From Muscardinus avellanarius (taxonomy: Eukaryota; Chordata; Mammalia; Rodentia; Gliridae): a DNA stretch of 64,000 nucleotides. This document shows, piece after piece, positions 1 through 10,800 of the stretch. Numbering within the stretch: the stretch's first letter is position 1; the number at the start of each line of letters is the position of its first letter. The notes below the pieces were generated by a model, which worked only from the letters and a program-made list of their open reading frames with translations, had not been told where the DNA came from and did not search any database. Location of the stretch: contig OY726572.1 in NCBI GenBank assembly GCA_963383645.1, forward strand, positions 68,393,738 through 68,457,737, written 5' to 3'. Both the position numbers and the translations under genes were made by a program.

Positions 1-119
1 GCAGGTTGGAGACTAGCCTTAGGAACTTTACAAGGTCCTTCAACAACTCACCAAGGTCCTATTACAAAACAAAAAATTAAATAGCATTGAGGATGTATCT
101 CAGAGGTAGAGTGCGCCTG

Positions 120-121
<2 letters not shown>
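1..121 (+). repeat. Old B1-dID SINE, 5' part outside the window
   Basis: The sequence fits the middle and right half of the dimeric B1-dID SINE: a degenerate 'gcaggttggagactagcct' joint, a run of 'caacaactcaccaaggtcc', then an ID-like half with 'gatgtatctcagaggtagag'. It is diverged and cut by the window edge. Confidence 0.6.

Positions 122-168
<47 letters not shown>
121..168. repeat. (CA)n microsatellite
   Basis: Uninterrupted CA dinucleotides that directly follow the ID-like half of the preceding SINE. It is probably an expanded SINE tail. Confidence 0.95.
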
Positions 169-169
<1 letters not shown>

Positions 170-694
170 TAAAGGTATGCAATAGTCTCATCATGTGCTT
201 TTCATCTGGAGTGCCTGCAAAAGCCGCAGGTTGTAGGCTTAGGTTCCAGCTTGGCACCACTGGGGCATGAGGTACCTTAAAGACGTGGATACTCACCCAC
301 ACACAGTGGTACCTGCTTCTATTCCCTACTACTTGGGAGATTGGGACAGGAGGATTACAAGATAAAGACCCAACTAAGAAACTTAGCAAGATCCTTACTA
401 GAAAAACAATTTTTAAAAAGGATGATCTCAGCAGTAGAATGCTCTGGGTTCAGTCTCCACTACCAAATAAGATGAAGAGGTGGAGCATGGTGAGAGAATG
501 TCTGGTCATTCAGGGCATGCCCTGCAAGAGAACAATCGGGGTATCCCTCCACCTTCGCTTTATTTTCTTTTATTCGATTTCATTATCTCTTCCTCTCTCT
601 CTTCCTCTCCCTCTCCCTCGCCCCCTCTCTGAGGCTCTTGGAGGGCTTGAGGACAATTAAAACTGGGCTGAAAACAACATAAATGTGGACCCAA
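169..694. other. Duplicated flank block H plus an old SINE; no gene
   Basis: Bases 180-260 resemble the stretch around 59960-60060, including the 'aggcttaggttccagcttggca' type sequence. Bases 290-465 look like a very old B1-dID copy. A C/T-rich run lies at 580-640. Small ORFs here have no recognisable protein. Confidence 0.5.
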
Positions 695-899
695 GCCAGG
701 TGTGGAGGCACAAGCTTGTAATCTCAGCATTTGGGGGGCTTAAACAGGAGAATTGCAGTTTGCAGACAGCCTCAGCTACTTTGGCCCTTTGCAACTCAGT
801 GAGACCTTGTTTGAAAATAAAAAAATAAAAAATTGGACTGAGGGTGGAGCTCAGAGGTACAATGCCCCTGGATTTCATCCCCAGTACCGCAAAAAAAAA
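695..899 (+). repeat. B1-dID SINE, older copy
   Basis: It has a B1-like start 'gccaggtgtggaggcaca', the joint 'cagcctcagctactttgg', an ID-like right half 'gtggagctcagaggtaca' and an A-rich tail. It is more diverged than the young copies elsewhere in the window. Confidence 0.85.
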
Positions 900-1139
900 G
901 TGAACACAACACTTGACTCTTTTTAAGTCAATTATTTCAAGTGTTTCTAGTGTAAATAAAGGATTAGCTATAGATTGTCTTGATGTCTATGGGAACACAG
1001 AGATGGCCTGCATTGGAGACACTCAGTATATGTTGTGAGCCTCATAACATATACGAGGATTATAAAATAGAATATCTGAGGCATGAGACTTAGCTAAAAT
1101 GACAAAACAATATTTTACATACTCCAACTCATATTTTCA

Positions 1140-1680
1140 AAATGTAAAATGTTTCATAATTTCTTTTAGAAAAGCATCACAAACAATAAAACATCATTTC
1201 ATAATGAGCACAGGGAGCACAGTTAGAAGACATGGGAATAACTACAAACACCATACACCACCATAATGCTATAAACACCATCTTCATCCTCAGAGGACTG
1301 TGTATGAACTTACCTTCATTTGAGCCCTTCTCACCTGGTGTCACACACTCTCTACTCACTGACACTAGAGAAATCCCCACATAGAGCAATGCAGGCATCC
1401 ATCCTGGAAAGCTTAAGATCAATTAAAGTTATGAAATCCATAGATTTCCTCTCCAAAGCCAGATCTGTCTTGAGATAAGTTACTAGTCATTCGGCCCTTA
1501 CTCACTTTATTACAATAACAAGAGAAGTTAGTAAGAAAAGCACTCACCAGGGCCTGGAAGCCAAGAGCAAAGGGCATGAGCTTGGGCTGACAGCAGACAC
1601 TGTGCTCATGCTTGTGCACATGGTGCAGTCCCAAACAGTGCCTTCCTCACAATCCATCCTTTAACTTTCTTCTCATATCT
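1140..1680. other. Duplicated non-coding block A, copy 1
   Basis: This stretch is similar to 16490-17125, 23400-23900 and 52860-53280 (continued at 55421-55540). Shared landmarks are 'tttcataatgagcac', a segment ending near 'tccccac.tagagcaat' and 'gaagttagtaagaa'. Block A sits between C2orf78-like units, so it marks the repeat unit of the array. No convincing ORF is shared by the copies. Confidence 0.7.
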
Positions 1681-2990
1681 ATCTGGTTACATTTATGATA
1701 TTTACAAATATCAATCATGAAGACAAAAATATGTGTCTTACAGTGTTGAAGACCCTAAAAACGTGACACACATACACTCTATCTCAATGATTCTCTGCCT
1801 TTCTCCTCTCTGTCTCGCTTCCCCCCTCTCTCTCTCTTTCACATAGACACATACACAAAAACAAACAACATAAATACACAGTCACCAAAAAGCAATCATA
1901 TCTTAAAAAATACTAAAAACGGCAAATATGACATTATATGGTATAAAACAATATTAAAAGTTATATTTAGGAAACTTCTCTTCATTATAAGAAAACCAGG
2001 GCAGTCTCTAAAGTATTTAGATAACAACACAAAAATATTTAATTATCTATTCAGTGAATACAAAATGAGGACAGTAGATTGACATGTCTCTCACAGCAAG
2101 AAATATAATTGCACATGGTCTCTTTTTTCTTCTTCCCTCCCTTCCCTATAATCTACTACTCTCTTTCTCTAGCTTTAACTCCTTTCTGCATTAGGTCTGG
2201 TTTTGTACTCACTACTGAGAAAGGCCCAAGATTCAAAAGTGTTATTGACAGGAGTAGAGAGACCCCATAACTGCCACGTGGGAGTCAATTAGGAAAGAAG
2301 AGAGAGAGACTTCACAACTTATGCACAATATATAGCAGAAAGTCTGTGGAACCCAACCAGTCAGAGACAGCAGATTCCAGGTGAAAGGTCTGTGATCAAA
2401 GTCTAGAAGAGGAGGAGTGTGCAGTCGTCAGCGTCTTCCACCTCGCTTATGTTTGCTGCCAATGTGCAGGATCCACTTGTCAAACACGGGAAGAAAGACA
2501 AGAAGACGCCTGCCTCAGAAGTTGGTAGGAAGCAACACCATGAAGGTCAACTCTAAGATCAGGTTTCTCCATGAAATAATTCCTATAATGGGGGCAAAGA
2601 AGGGAAGAAAGATACAAATTCAACATGGACACGCATAGCCCCAAAGTGTGGGATTCAAGGGAAAAAGCTAAGGAAGAAGAAAGATGGAGCACATCAATAA
2701 TATCTCAAGGTGCATCAGTGATGTCAGTCTTGAACCAAGTTCTAAAAACAGCCTTTTAATCATATTCTTTGCTCCTTATAAGCAGTTGGGTCAACATAAA
2801 ATTGAAGTCATTTTAGAACAATAAATTGCAAAATTTAGATTCCTATTCCGTCTTCACTTGGAACATTAATAATATGTAGGTGTGTGTATAATTCATTATA
2901 TTGTCAGCTAATGTTAAATATCATACATGAACTATAAACAATTTTATTAATAAACTAAAGAAACATTGAGATAATCTCCCTAACATAAGA
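1681..2990. other. Gene 1 upstream flank (block F); no gene seen
   Basis: This is A/T-rich non-coding sequence. Bases 1850-2060 correspond to 40690-40880. Bases 2220-2700 correspond to 37180-37600 and 41050-41540 (shared 'gtttgctgccaatgt' type landmark). The three copies lie in the same place relative to the mini-exon 1 promoters, so block F is part of the duplicated unit. ORFs in it are not conserved between copies. Confidence 0.65.
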
Positions 2991-3392
2991 CCAGGAGAAA
3001 ATAGGACTACCATGTGTATCCTGCAGGACTTCACCTCTCCAGATCTCAGCCACTTAGGTGCTGTTAGAACCTTGCTGGTTTTATCTCCACCCAGTCCTGT
3101 CTTCAGACTGGCAATCTGTCCTCCCTACTGCATGTCTTGTACCTTTAAACTGCCAGTTTTGTGACATCATTCTCCCACTAAAGTGAACACTACCTGGTGG
3201 AATCTTGGGGTTTCCATGGAGTTGTCTGTAAACACAGTAGGACCATCACAAGAGGCTAGTGGACAGTCACTGACCAGTGACCAGTTTCCTTCCTACTGGA
3301 CACATGCGCTTTTTACTTCAGCCACAGAAACATCCTCTGGTTTTGTCCCCTTATCCCTTGTACCTGTGACTGATGTTATCTCTTCTCTGACA
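2990..3392 (+). promoter_or_regulatory. Putative promoter and 5' UTR of C2orf78-like gene 1
   Basis: About 400 bp directly upstream of the first coding exon is conserved at four places (here, 17900-18282, 38040-38401 and 41850-42225), each ending in the same mini-exon and donor. It holds a TTTAAA box at 3144-3149 and a CRE-like TGACATCA at 3162-3169. Conservation of a short non-coding segment next to each exon 1 is the main evidence for a promoter. The transcription start is not known. Confidence 0.6.
3162..3169 (+). promoter_or_regulatory. CRE-like site TGACATCA
   Basis: It is one base away from the CREB/CREM/ATF consensus TGACGTCA and lies 12 bases after a TTTAAA box. Copies at 18065 (TGATGTCA) and 38187 (TGACATCA) keep a one-mismatch CRE. 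The gene 4 copy at 42017 reads TTACATCA. CREM-driven CRE promoters are common in spermatid genes; use here is inference. Confidence 0.4.
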
Positions 3393-3399
3393 ATGTCAG
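3393..3399 (+). CDS. C2orf78-like: Gene 1 coding exon 1 (7 bases)
   Basis: ATG TCA G is followed directly by the donor GTGAGG at 3400. The split codon G|AC is completed by exon 2 and gives Asp3. The same seven bases and donor recur at 18283, 38402 and 42226. The frame upstream of exon 2 lacks a good ATG of its own (only TTG at 8895), which supports this short exon. Confidence 0.8.
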
Positions 3400-4768
3400 G
3401 TGAGGAAAGAAACTATGAAAGGTTTTCATTAGACTTCTCCCTCCCCCCCCTATCAGCTTAGTGATAGACTCAAAACAGCTTGAAACAATGGGGCAAAGTA
3501 TTGAACTAGAGATATATAGACTCACTTTTAGTTTGGGCTTTGACACTGACTAGATATGTGACTTTGAATACATCATAAGTTCTTCATAAAATCTGTTCCC
3601 ATGTCTGCTGTAAGAGGATGAATACACAGCCTGTTTTCTGATCCCTTTCTCTGCTAGTTTTGAATCTTATTGCACATAGGTTTAAAAATGAAACTAATGA
3701 CTGGTCAATGGTATTAGCTTCAACAGAAATAGAATGCAACCTACATGGTATAAAATCTTATCAGTATAGAACAAAATGTTTCATCGGTACCAGTGTCTCT
3801 CCACTATTTTTCTCTATTAATATTTCAAATTTAGGGCTGCTGAAAAGTAATCTGGACATATTTTGCAGATCTCTCCACAAATTAGGAGAAAAAAATAGGA
3901 GGAGAGGAGGATGAAGGCTGGGCTCTAACAATACAGATATTATAGGGTAGCAAGTTTGGTGCTGTTTCCTTTTAAGCCCAGAACCATAGAAACTTGGGAA
4001 ATATTAAACTAAGGAGAAAGGTAAGAATGAAAGTGATGTAGAGCAGACGCACATGGGACAAAGAAAAGTAGGTATTTAAAATGGAACGTTGAGCCGGGCG
4101 TGGTGGCACACGCTTGTAATCCCTGTGCTTGGGAGGCTGAGACAGGAGGATTGCACAGGTTCGAAGCCAGCCTCAGCCACTTAGTGAAGGTTTCAGCAAC
4201 TTAGTGAGACCCTGTTTCCAAATAAAATATTTTAAAAAAGGTCTGGGAGTATATCCCGGAGGTAGAAAGCCCCTGGGTTCCACCCCCAGTACCACCAAAA
4301 AATAAATAAATAAAAAACAAAGGTTTAAGTTAATTCAGAATGAGCAGAGAGTGAAGTCTACACAGAGCAATGCTAAATAAGGCTGCTTAAGCGAATGCTT
4401 AGATAAATACACTAAAAAGCAAAGTAAGTCTCCAATTTGGGTGTCGAGGAAAAGCAGCTCACCAGAAAAAAATCACATTAATATCAGGTTTTCTTTTATT
4501 GCTTTTTAACACAAATATGTCTTGACAATTTAAATATGTATATTTTAGAAATTATTCTTTGGTTTATTATAGACAGGATGGAGAAATCATGTTAAGTGTT
4601 CTAATTTCCTCTGATTTTTAAACTATGTACATTTTTAAAAGTAATGCACCCAAAATGGTATCAGGAAAACAAGTTCTTTTATGTCAGTAAGTTTTAAGTA
4701 AATATTTCCTATCATCTTTACAATGTTTTCCTTCCTAAAAGAAGAGTACATTCTTATTAAGTCATTAA

Positions 4769-4818
<50 letters not shown>

Positions 4819-7800
4819 TAGTAGTAGTAGTAGTAGTAGTAGTGATAGTGGTGGTTTTGGTGGTGTTTGTGAGGATTATATCCAAGGACATTTTATTTAT
4901 GAGCTACAACCCAGCCTTGTTTTACTTATCCTGAAACCAATTCTTGCTTTGGTGAGAGCCCATCAAGGTTGCTAAGGCTGACTTAGAACCACCAATCTCT
5001 TGTCCCAGATTTGACTGTACTGGGATTACAGATGTTCTCTAACACACTTTGCCCATAAATAATTTTAAGATATAAATAAAAAGTAATACACACTTTAGAA
5101 TAAAAAGACACAAGCCATATATCTATCTCAAATACTACATTTACCTAAAATAATTTTGGAATTGTCTTGAGTTATTCTATTAGTAAAAGAACATTTTAGG
5201 CTGCGAGTGAGGCTCAGTAGATTAGCTAGTGCATGATTAGGATGTGCAAGATATTGAGATTATTTGAGAGTGTTAAAAAATACTCTATAATTTGAATTTT
5301 ATTCCAGTGCTATTTTGGGGATTTAGGAATGTTATTTTACTGAATTTTGAAGATGATTATAGACTAGATTTTGAGGATGAATGTAAAATCTTGCAAAATG
5401 TGTGTGTTTGTGTGTGTTATTGAGGATTGAACTCAAGTGTGTTCTAGCTCTGAGCTACACTCTAGACTTTTTTATGTTTTATTTTAAGAGAGTTTCACTA
5501 AGTTACAGCAAGTTGACTTTGAGCCTGTGATCTTCCTTGTTCAGCCTTCCAAGTCCTTGGATTATAGGTGTGAACCATCATACCTGGTATCATGATTGTT
5601 TTAAACTACTTTCATCTGTTATTGCATGGCTACATTAACTGAAATATCTATCAAGGACAATCAACATTGTTATATGATAGGTAATATACAAAGACATGTA
5701 AATGAACAGAGCTGTTGAATTTCTTAACACTTACAGTTTGGTCATCTTTGTAATAGTTTTTGTTTGGGTTTTTTTTTTAAGACAGGGCCTCCATATGTTC
5801 CCCAGGGCAGACTTGAATTCTTGGGCTCCTTCCATTATACTCCCCAACCTCTGAAACACTAGGAACACATGTTATTTCCTTCCCATCCAATATTTATACC
5901 ATGTTTTTGTTATATTTTTAGCAGTATAGAGTGTGCCCAAGGGTACACTAACCATTGAGATAAACTCCAAGATGTTTTGACATTTATTTTAATACAAGGT
6001 CTTGTTAAACTGCCCAGATGGGCCCCAAATTCATCATTATACTCATGTGCCTGGGATGACAAGCTGATACCACAGCACCCAGCTTCTTAATAATATTGTT
6101 TTTCTATGCTCATTTTATTAAACACTTACGGAATTACTAGAGGGATCTTAAGGGTATTATCAAATTTTTCACTACACTCCTGTCCTCCTTTTAGACTTCA
6201 AATATTGTTTAAAAGTCTACTTATCCAGGCGTGGTGATGCACACTTGTAATCCAAGCATTTGGGAGGCTGAGACAGGAGGAACACGGTTCACAGACAACC
6301 TCAGCTACTTTGTGAGGACCTTTGCAACATAGTGAGACCCTGTTTCAAAATGTTTAATAAAGCCGGGCGTGGTGGCGCACGCTTGTAATCCCCGAGCTTG
6401 GGAGGCAGAGACAGGAGGATCGCGCAGGTTCGAAGCCAGCTGCGCGCTGGCTTAGGAGACCCTGTTTCCAAATAAAAAAAGTATAAAAAATAGGTCTGGG
6501 AGTGTAGCCCGGAGGTAGAAGGGCTTCCAGGAACCCCAGTACCACCAAAAAAAAAAAAGTTTAATAAAAATAGAACTGGGGGTGTAACTTGGAGGTATAA
6601 GGCCCCTGGGTTTCATCCCCAGTATTGCAAAAAAAAAAAAAAAAAAGCCTAGGTTGCTAAAAAAAAAAAAAAAACTTAGAGAATTTTGTGTTAATGGACA
6701 AATCCCCAAACAAAGATGACTCGAAAAGAAATTTGAAAACTCAATAGAAATATAACATGTAAAGAGCCTTGATAAATAATCAAACACAAACTACATTCCA
6801 CACAAAAGTTAAATGCAAATTTTCATAATATTGGTAATAGTGCCAAAATGAAAGCAACACAAATGACCATAGATAATATTATGCAATTTCACTCAAAAGT
6901 AAACCTGAATGTAGTAAGGACATATAATATAGTATAGATGAACATGAAACCATGGTAAATGAATGAAGCTTCTCAAAAAATACCAACAATTCTATGTTTC
7001 CTTCTAAAATTTCCACAAAAGTCTATAGCATACTTTCTGAATGTTGGAAGAATAGGGAAAAATATGGGCTGGCTATAAAAGTTTGAAAATTTTCTCTATA
7101 CAAATTATGGATACGGCTCACCTCGGCTCGCTGTCCGACGCTCCTCTCTGGAGTTTGGTGGGCTGTTGAGTGAGTTGGTCGGGTGCTGTCCGGTGAACTC
7201 GCCGCTGCCGCCAGCAGTATGGCGCTGCTGCCGCGTTCTCGGGCGTGAGGCCGGCTTATCTCCTCTCTGGTTTCTGAGCTCCATTATAAGTTCCCCTCCT
7301 CTCTGGAGTCTGGCACTGCAAGGCAAAATGGCACCCACTGCTTCACGCCGCGGCTCCGGCTGCAGCACTGCGGTCTGGTTTCTGGTGTCTCGTTTTTCCA
7401 GCCCTCTTTTTCTCTGTCCCTTAAAATTACATTTTTTGTTTGTCTGCTGATGGTGTTTTCTGGCTATGAAAGGCGCTGATTTTGTGGTAATAGAGATTGG
7501 TTGTTAGCTCGTAAGCCCCGTTTTGCTCTGTCGCCATCTTCCCAGAAGTCTGTACTCTTAATTTTATGTTATTTTTTTACCTTTGTTGTTTTCTTCTGAA
7601 ATTTGACATATCTTGCTCCACATAAATCACATGTAATCTGTCATTGTTCTTCATGAATGAAATATCAGTGTTAATGATTATTCTTACAATAACCAGTTTG
7701 AAGGTGAGAAATTTGAGGCCAAGAGAGTTCACATCATTTTATAGTCCAAAAATTCTTTCTTTTTAATTTTTTTGGTGCATTGTAGTCATACATCTGAATG

Positions 7801-10800
7801 GAGTACAAGATGGTAGAGGCATACATGCACACATCACCCAATTAGCCCTTACCCAATTCCTGCCCCATTCCCTCCCCACCCCCTTCTAATGTTTGGCTTA
7901 CTGATTGATATTGAAATGTTTGTTAAAGTACATCAAGTGCATTAGAGAATTTCCCTCTTCCCCCCTCAAATCCCCTCAGTTATGTCACCTTATTTGCTCA
8001 TCTATAGTATCTCCTTCTTCATCCAGAGTTCCTCCTATTACCCATTTTCTCTCTTGCACTGCATATTAGGGAAAGCATATGATTTCTTATTTTTTTGTGA
8101 CTGACTCATCTCCCTTAGCATAATATACTCCAATTCTATCCATTTCCCTGTAAATGACATAATTGTGCTTTCTTTATGGCTGAGTAAAATTTTATTGCAT
8201 ATTCCATTGCATATATCCCATAGTTTTGTATTTCTGATAATCTGATTCTTATGGCATTGTTTTCATTCAGGAACAAAAATCAGACACTAAGAGGTTGATA
8301 AATGATCACCAAGAAGTGCCATGTGACCCAGGTACACAAGGAAAGTGAGACACTAATGATAAAATGGCTAATAGCAGTAAAGTTCTCTAGTGAACAGATG
8401 AAGAATGCCCTATGTCTCTCATGGTAGTCCATGCTCAGAACGCAGACTTCTGGCATAAAAGTCTGTGCCATATGATGGTATTGATATCAGCAAATTGGGA
8501 GACCTTGAAGAAACCAATGCGAACTCTTGGACCCTCTGTTTCCTCAAACATAACATGGGGATATAATTTTTCTAAGGCTCTCCTGACTAAAAAATCATTT
8601 GTCTCCAGGATAGTTATGAGTCAGATCAGGAGCAAGCAGGCTCATGGGAAAAGAACAGGAAGAGGATCTGTCTTGAGAGCAGTGCATGACACACAGCACT
8701 TGGGGAATCTGTGTCCATGGGAAGGCTGCCCATCAGAAGTGGGCCAAAGTGCTCAACACCTACAGCCATCTTAGACTGCTTGGTTTCCAGTATTTAACTG
8801 AATAGTGGTATTACTTCCTTTCCCAATGCAACATTAATAGAATTCTGCTTCTCAAACTGAATGAAAATTTGCACATCTCATTTTTATTGCCCTTTTGATT
8901 CCCACAGACAATATCCAAAATCCGTCTTTTCATGGAACAGCACCTGCTCTACAGCTCCCTCTTCCTGTGGTGAGCAATGCAGCTTCACTAACAGGAAGTG
9001 TCTACAGCTTCTCCAGTGTGGCCACCCAAGCTGTCAACTCAGCATGGCTGCTGCCCTCGGCCTCTGCTACCACCGTGCAGCCACTCATGGAGAGTGCCCA
9101 GCAGTACCAACACTCTAGCATGGCCATGTTCTCTGTGGTCCCTGACCAGAGCCAGATGTACATGTCAGCTGCCCCCTATCCAGGTCCCTTTCAGTGGGGT
9201 ATAACAGAAAGCACTGAAAGCCATTCATCACACAGTAACTTCCCTATGACTGTGTACCAGCAGGATACAGCCATTCCTTCCACAGTGATTTCAGCCCAGT
9301 ATGCTAACACCTCAGATGTCAATACCATGATGCCTCTGTACCCATCACATTCTCATAGTCTGAGTCAGGGGCCACCATCTCATTTTCCCAATCAAGGACA
9401 TAGCCTGTCACTTTCCTACCAACAAGCAAGCCAGGTCTATTACTATGATCAGGGCACACTGGGCCCTGTGCTGTCTGGAGAGCTTGTCCCCTGCCTGCCA
9501 CCCTATGGCTCTGTGCCTTACACTGGAACTATTGCCTCTGCCCCTCAACCAGAAATGGTGCTGGTGCTAAAGCAGGTGCAGCCCACAAGTGCCCTGCCAT
9601 CTGTCTCCACCTCTGCAATTGACTACTCTGGGACTGCTGAACCCACCACAGAAATGAGTTTCCAGGGTGAGTCTAACAGCAAGAAGGGTAGGGATTGAGA
9701 TTTACATTCAAAAGGAGGGTTCAATGTGGGACTGAGATGTGGGGCCTTCAAAGAGAGGAAGAACTGAAGTTTAGAGACTCAACCACTACCCAGTACTCTG
9801 TTCTCATAGAAATTAGGGTGGGCATGCGGGACACAGTAATGGCCATGCATGCCCATCTAGACCACAAGAAGCACAATGGCAGCCTCTGTGCATTGTCTTA
9901 CCAAGAGTTGTGCAGGCAAGAGCACATTCTTATTAACTCCCTTTCTAATGTCTTGCTTCTCCTTACAAACACTTTAAAACCAACCATAATCATGACAGTT
10001 TTGTTTTCTCTTATATAATAAGCCATGATTTAATACTTCTGTTCAGATATCCTGCCCAAACCTAGGTACCCACATATATCTTTATTTTATCAAACACTGA
10101 AGATAAGGCCAGGCGTGGTGGCGCATGCTTGTAATCCCCTTGGGAGGCAGAGACAGGAGGATCGCGCATGTTCGAAGCCAGCCGCACTGGCTTAGGAGAC
10201 CCTGTTTCCAAAAATAAAATAGGTCTGGGAGTGTAACCCGGAGATAGACGGGCTTCCAGGAACCCCAGTACCACGAAAAAAAAAAAAAAACTGAAGATAA
10301 GAATGGTAATAACAGTAGTGTTTTTTTCAAGTAATTCATGAGAAAGCTTCACCTTCCATACTTGCTGATGGTGTGAAGTATAATTTTTATTTATTTATTC
10401 ATTCATTCATTCATTCATTCATTCATATTTTTGTGGTACTGGGGTTCCTGGAAGCCTTTCTACCTCCAGGTGACACTCCCAGACCTATTTTATACTTTTT
10501 ATTTGGAAACAGGGTCTCTTAAGCAAGCACGGCTGGCTTCGAACCTCCACGATCCTCCTGTCTCCGCCTCTCAAGTACGGGGATTACAAGCATGCGCCAC
10601 CATGCCCCACACTGAAGTATTCTTTTTATCATATATTTTTATTGTTGCATTGTAGTCTTATATCTTTTGTGTGTGTGGTACTGGGGATGGAACCCAAGGA
10701 CATTTTACCTACAAGCTACACATCTAGCTCTATTTTTATTCTTTATTTTGAAACAGGGTCTCAGTGAGTTGTACAGGGCATCACTATGTAGGAGGCTGTC

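Noticed and set aside
7105..7450. GC-rich stretch with open frames on both strands, resembling a CpG-island promoter and first exon
   Set aside because: It matches the L1 5' UTR copies at 24314, 54950-55406 and 61026.
8412..8774. 120-aa open frame just upstream of exon 2 of gene 1
   Set aside because: The matching region before gene 4 exon 2 does not keep the frame, and exon 1 to exon 2 splicing already explains the gene start.
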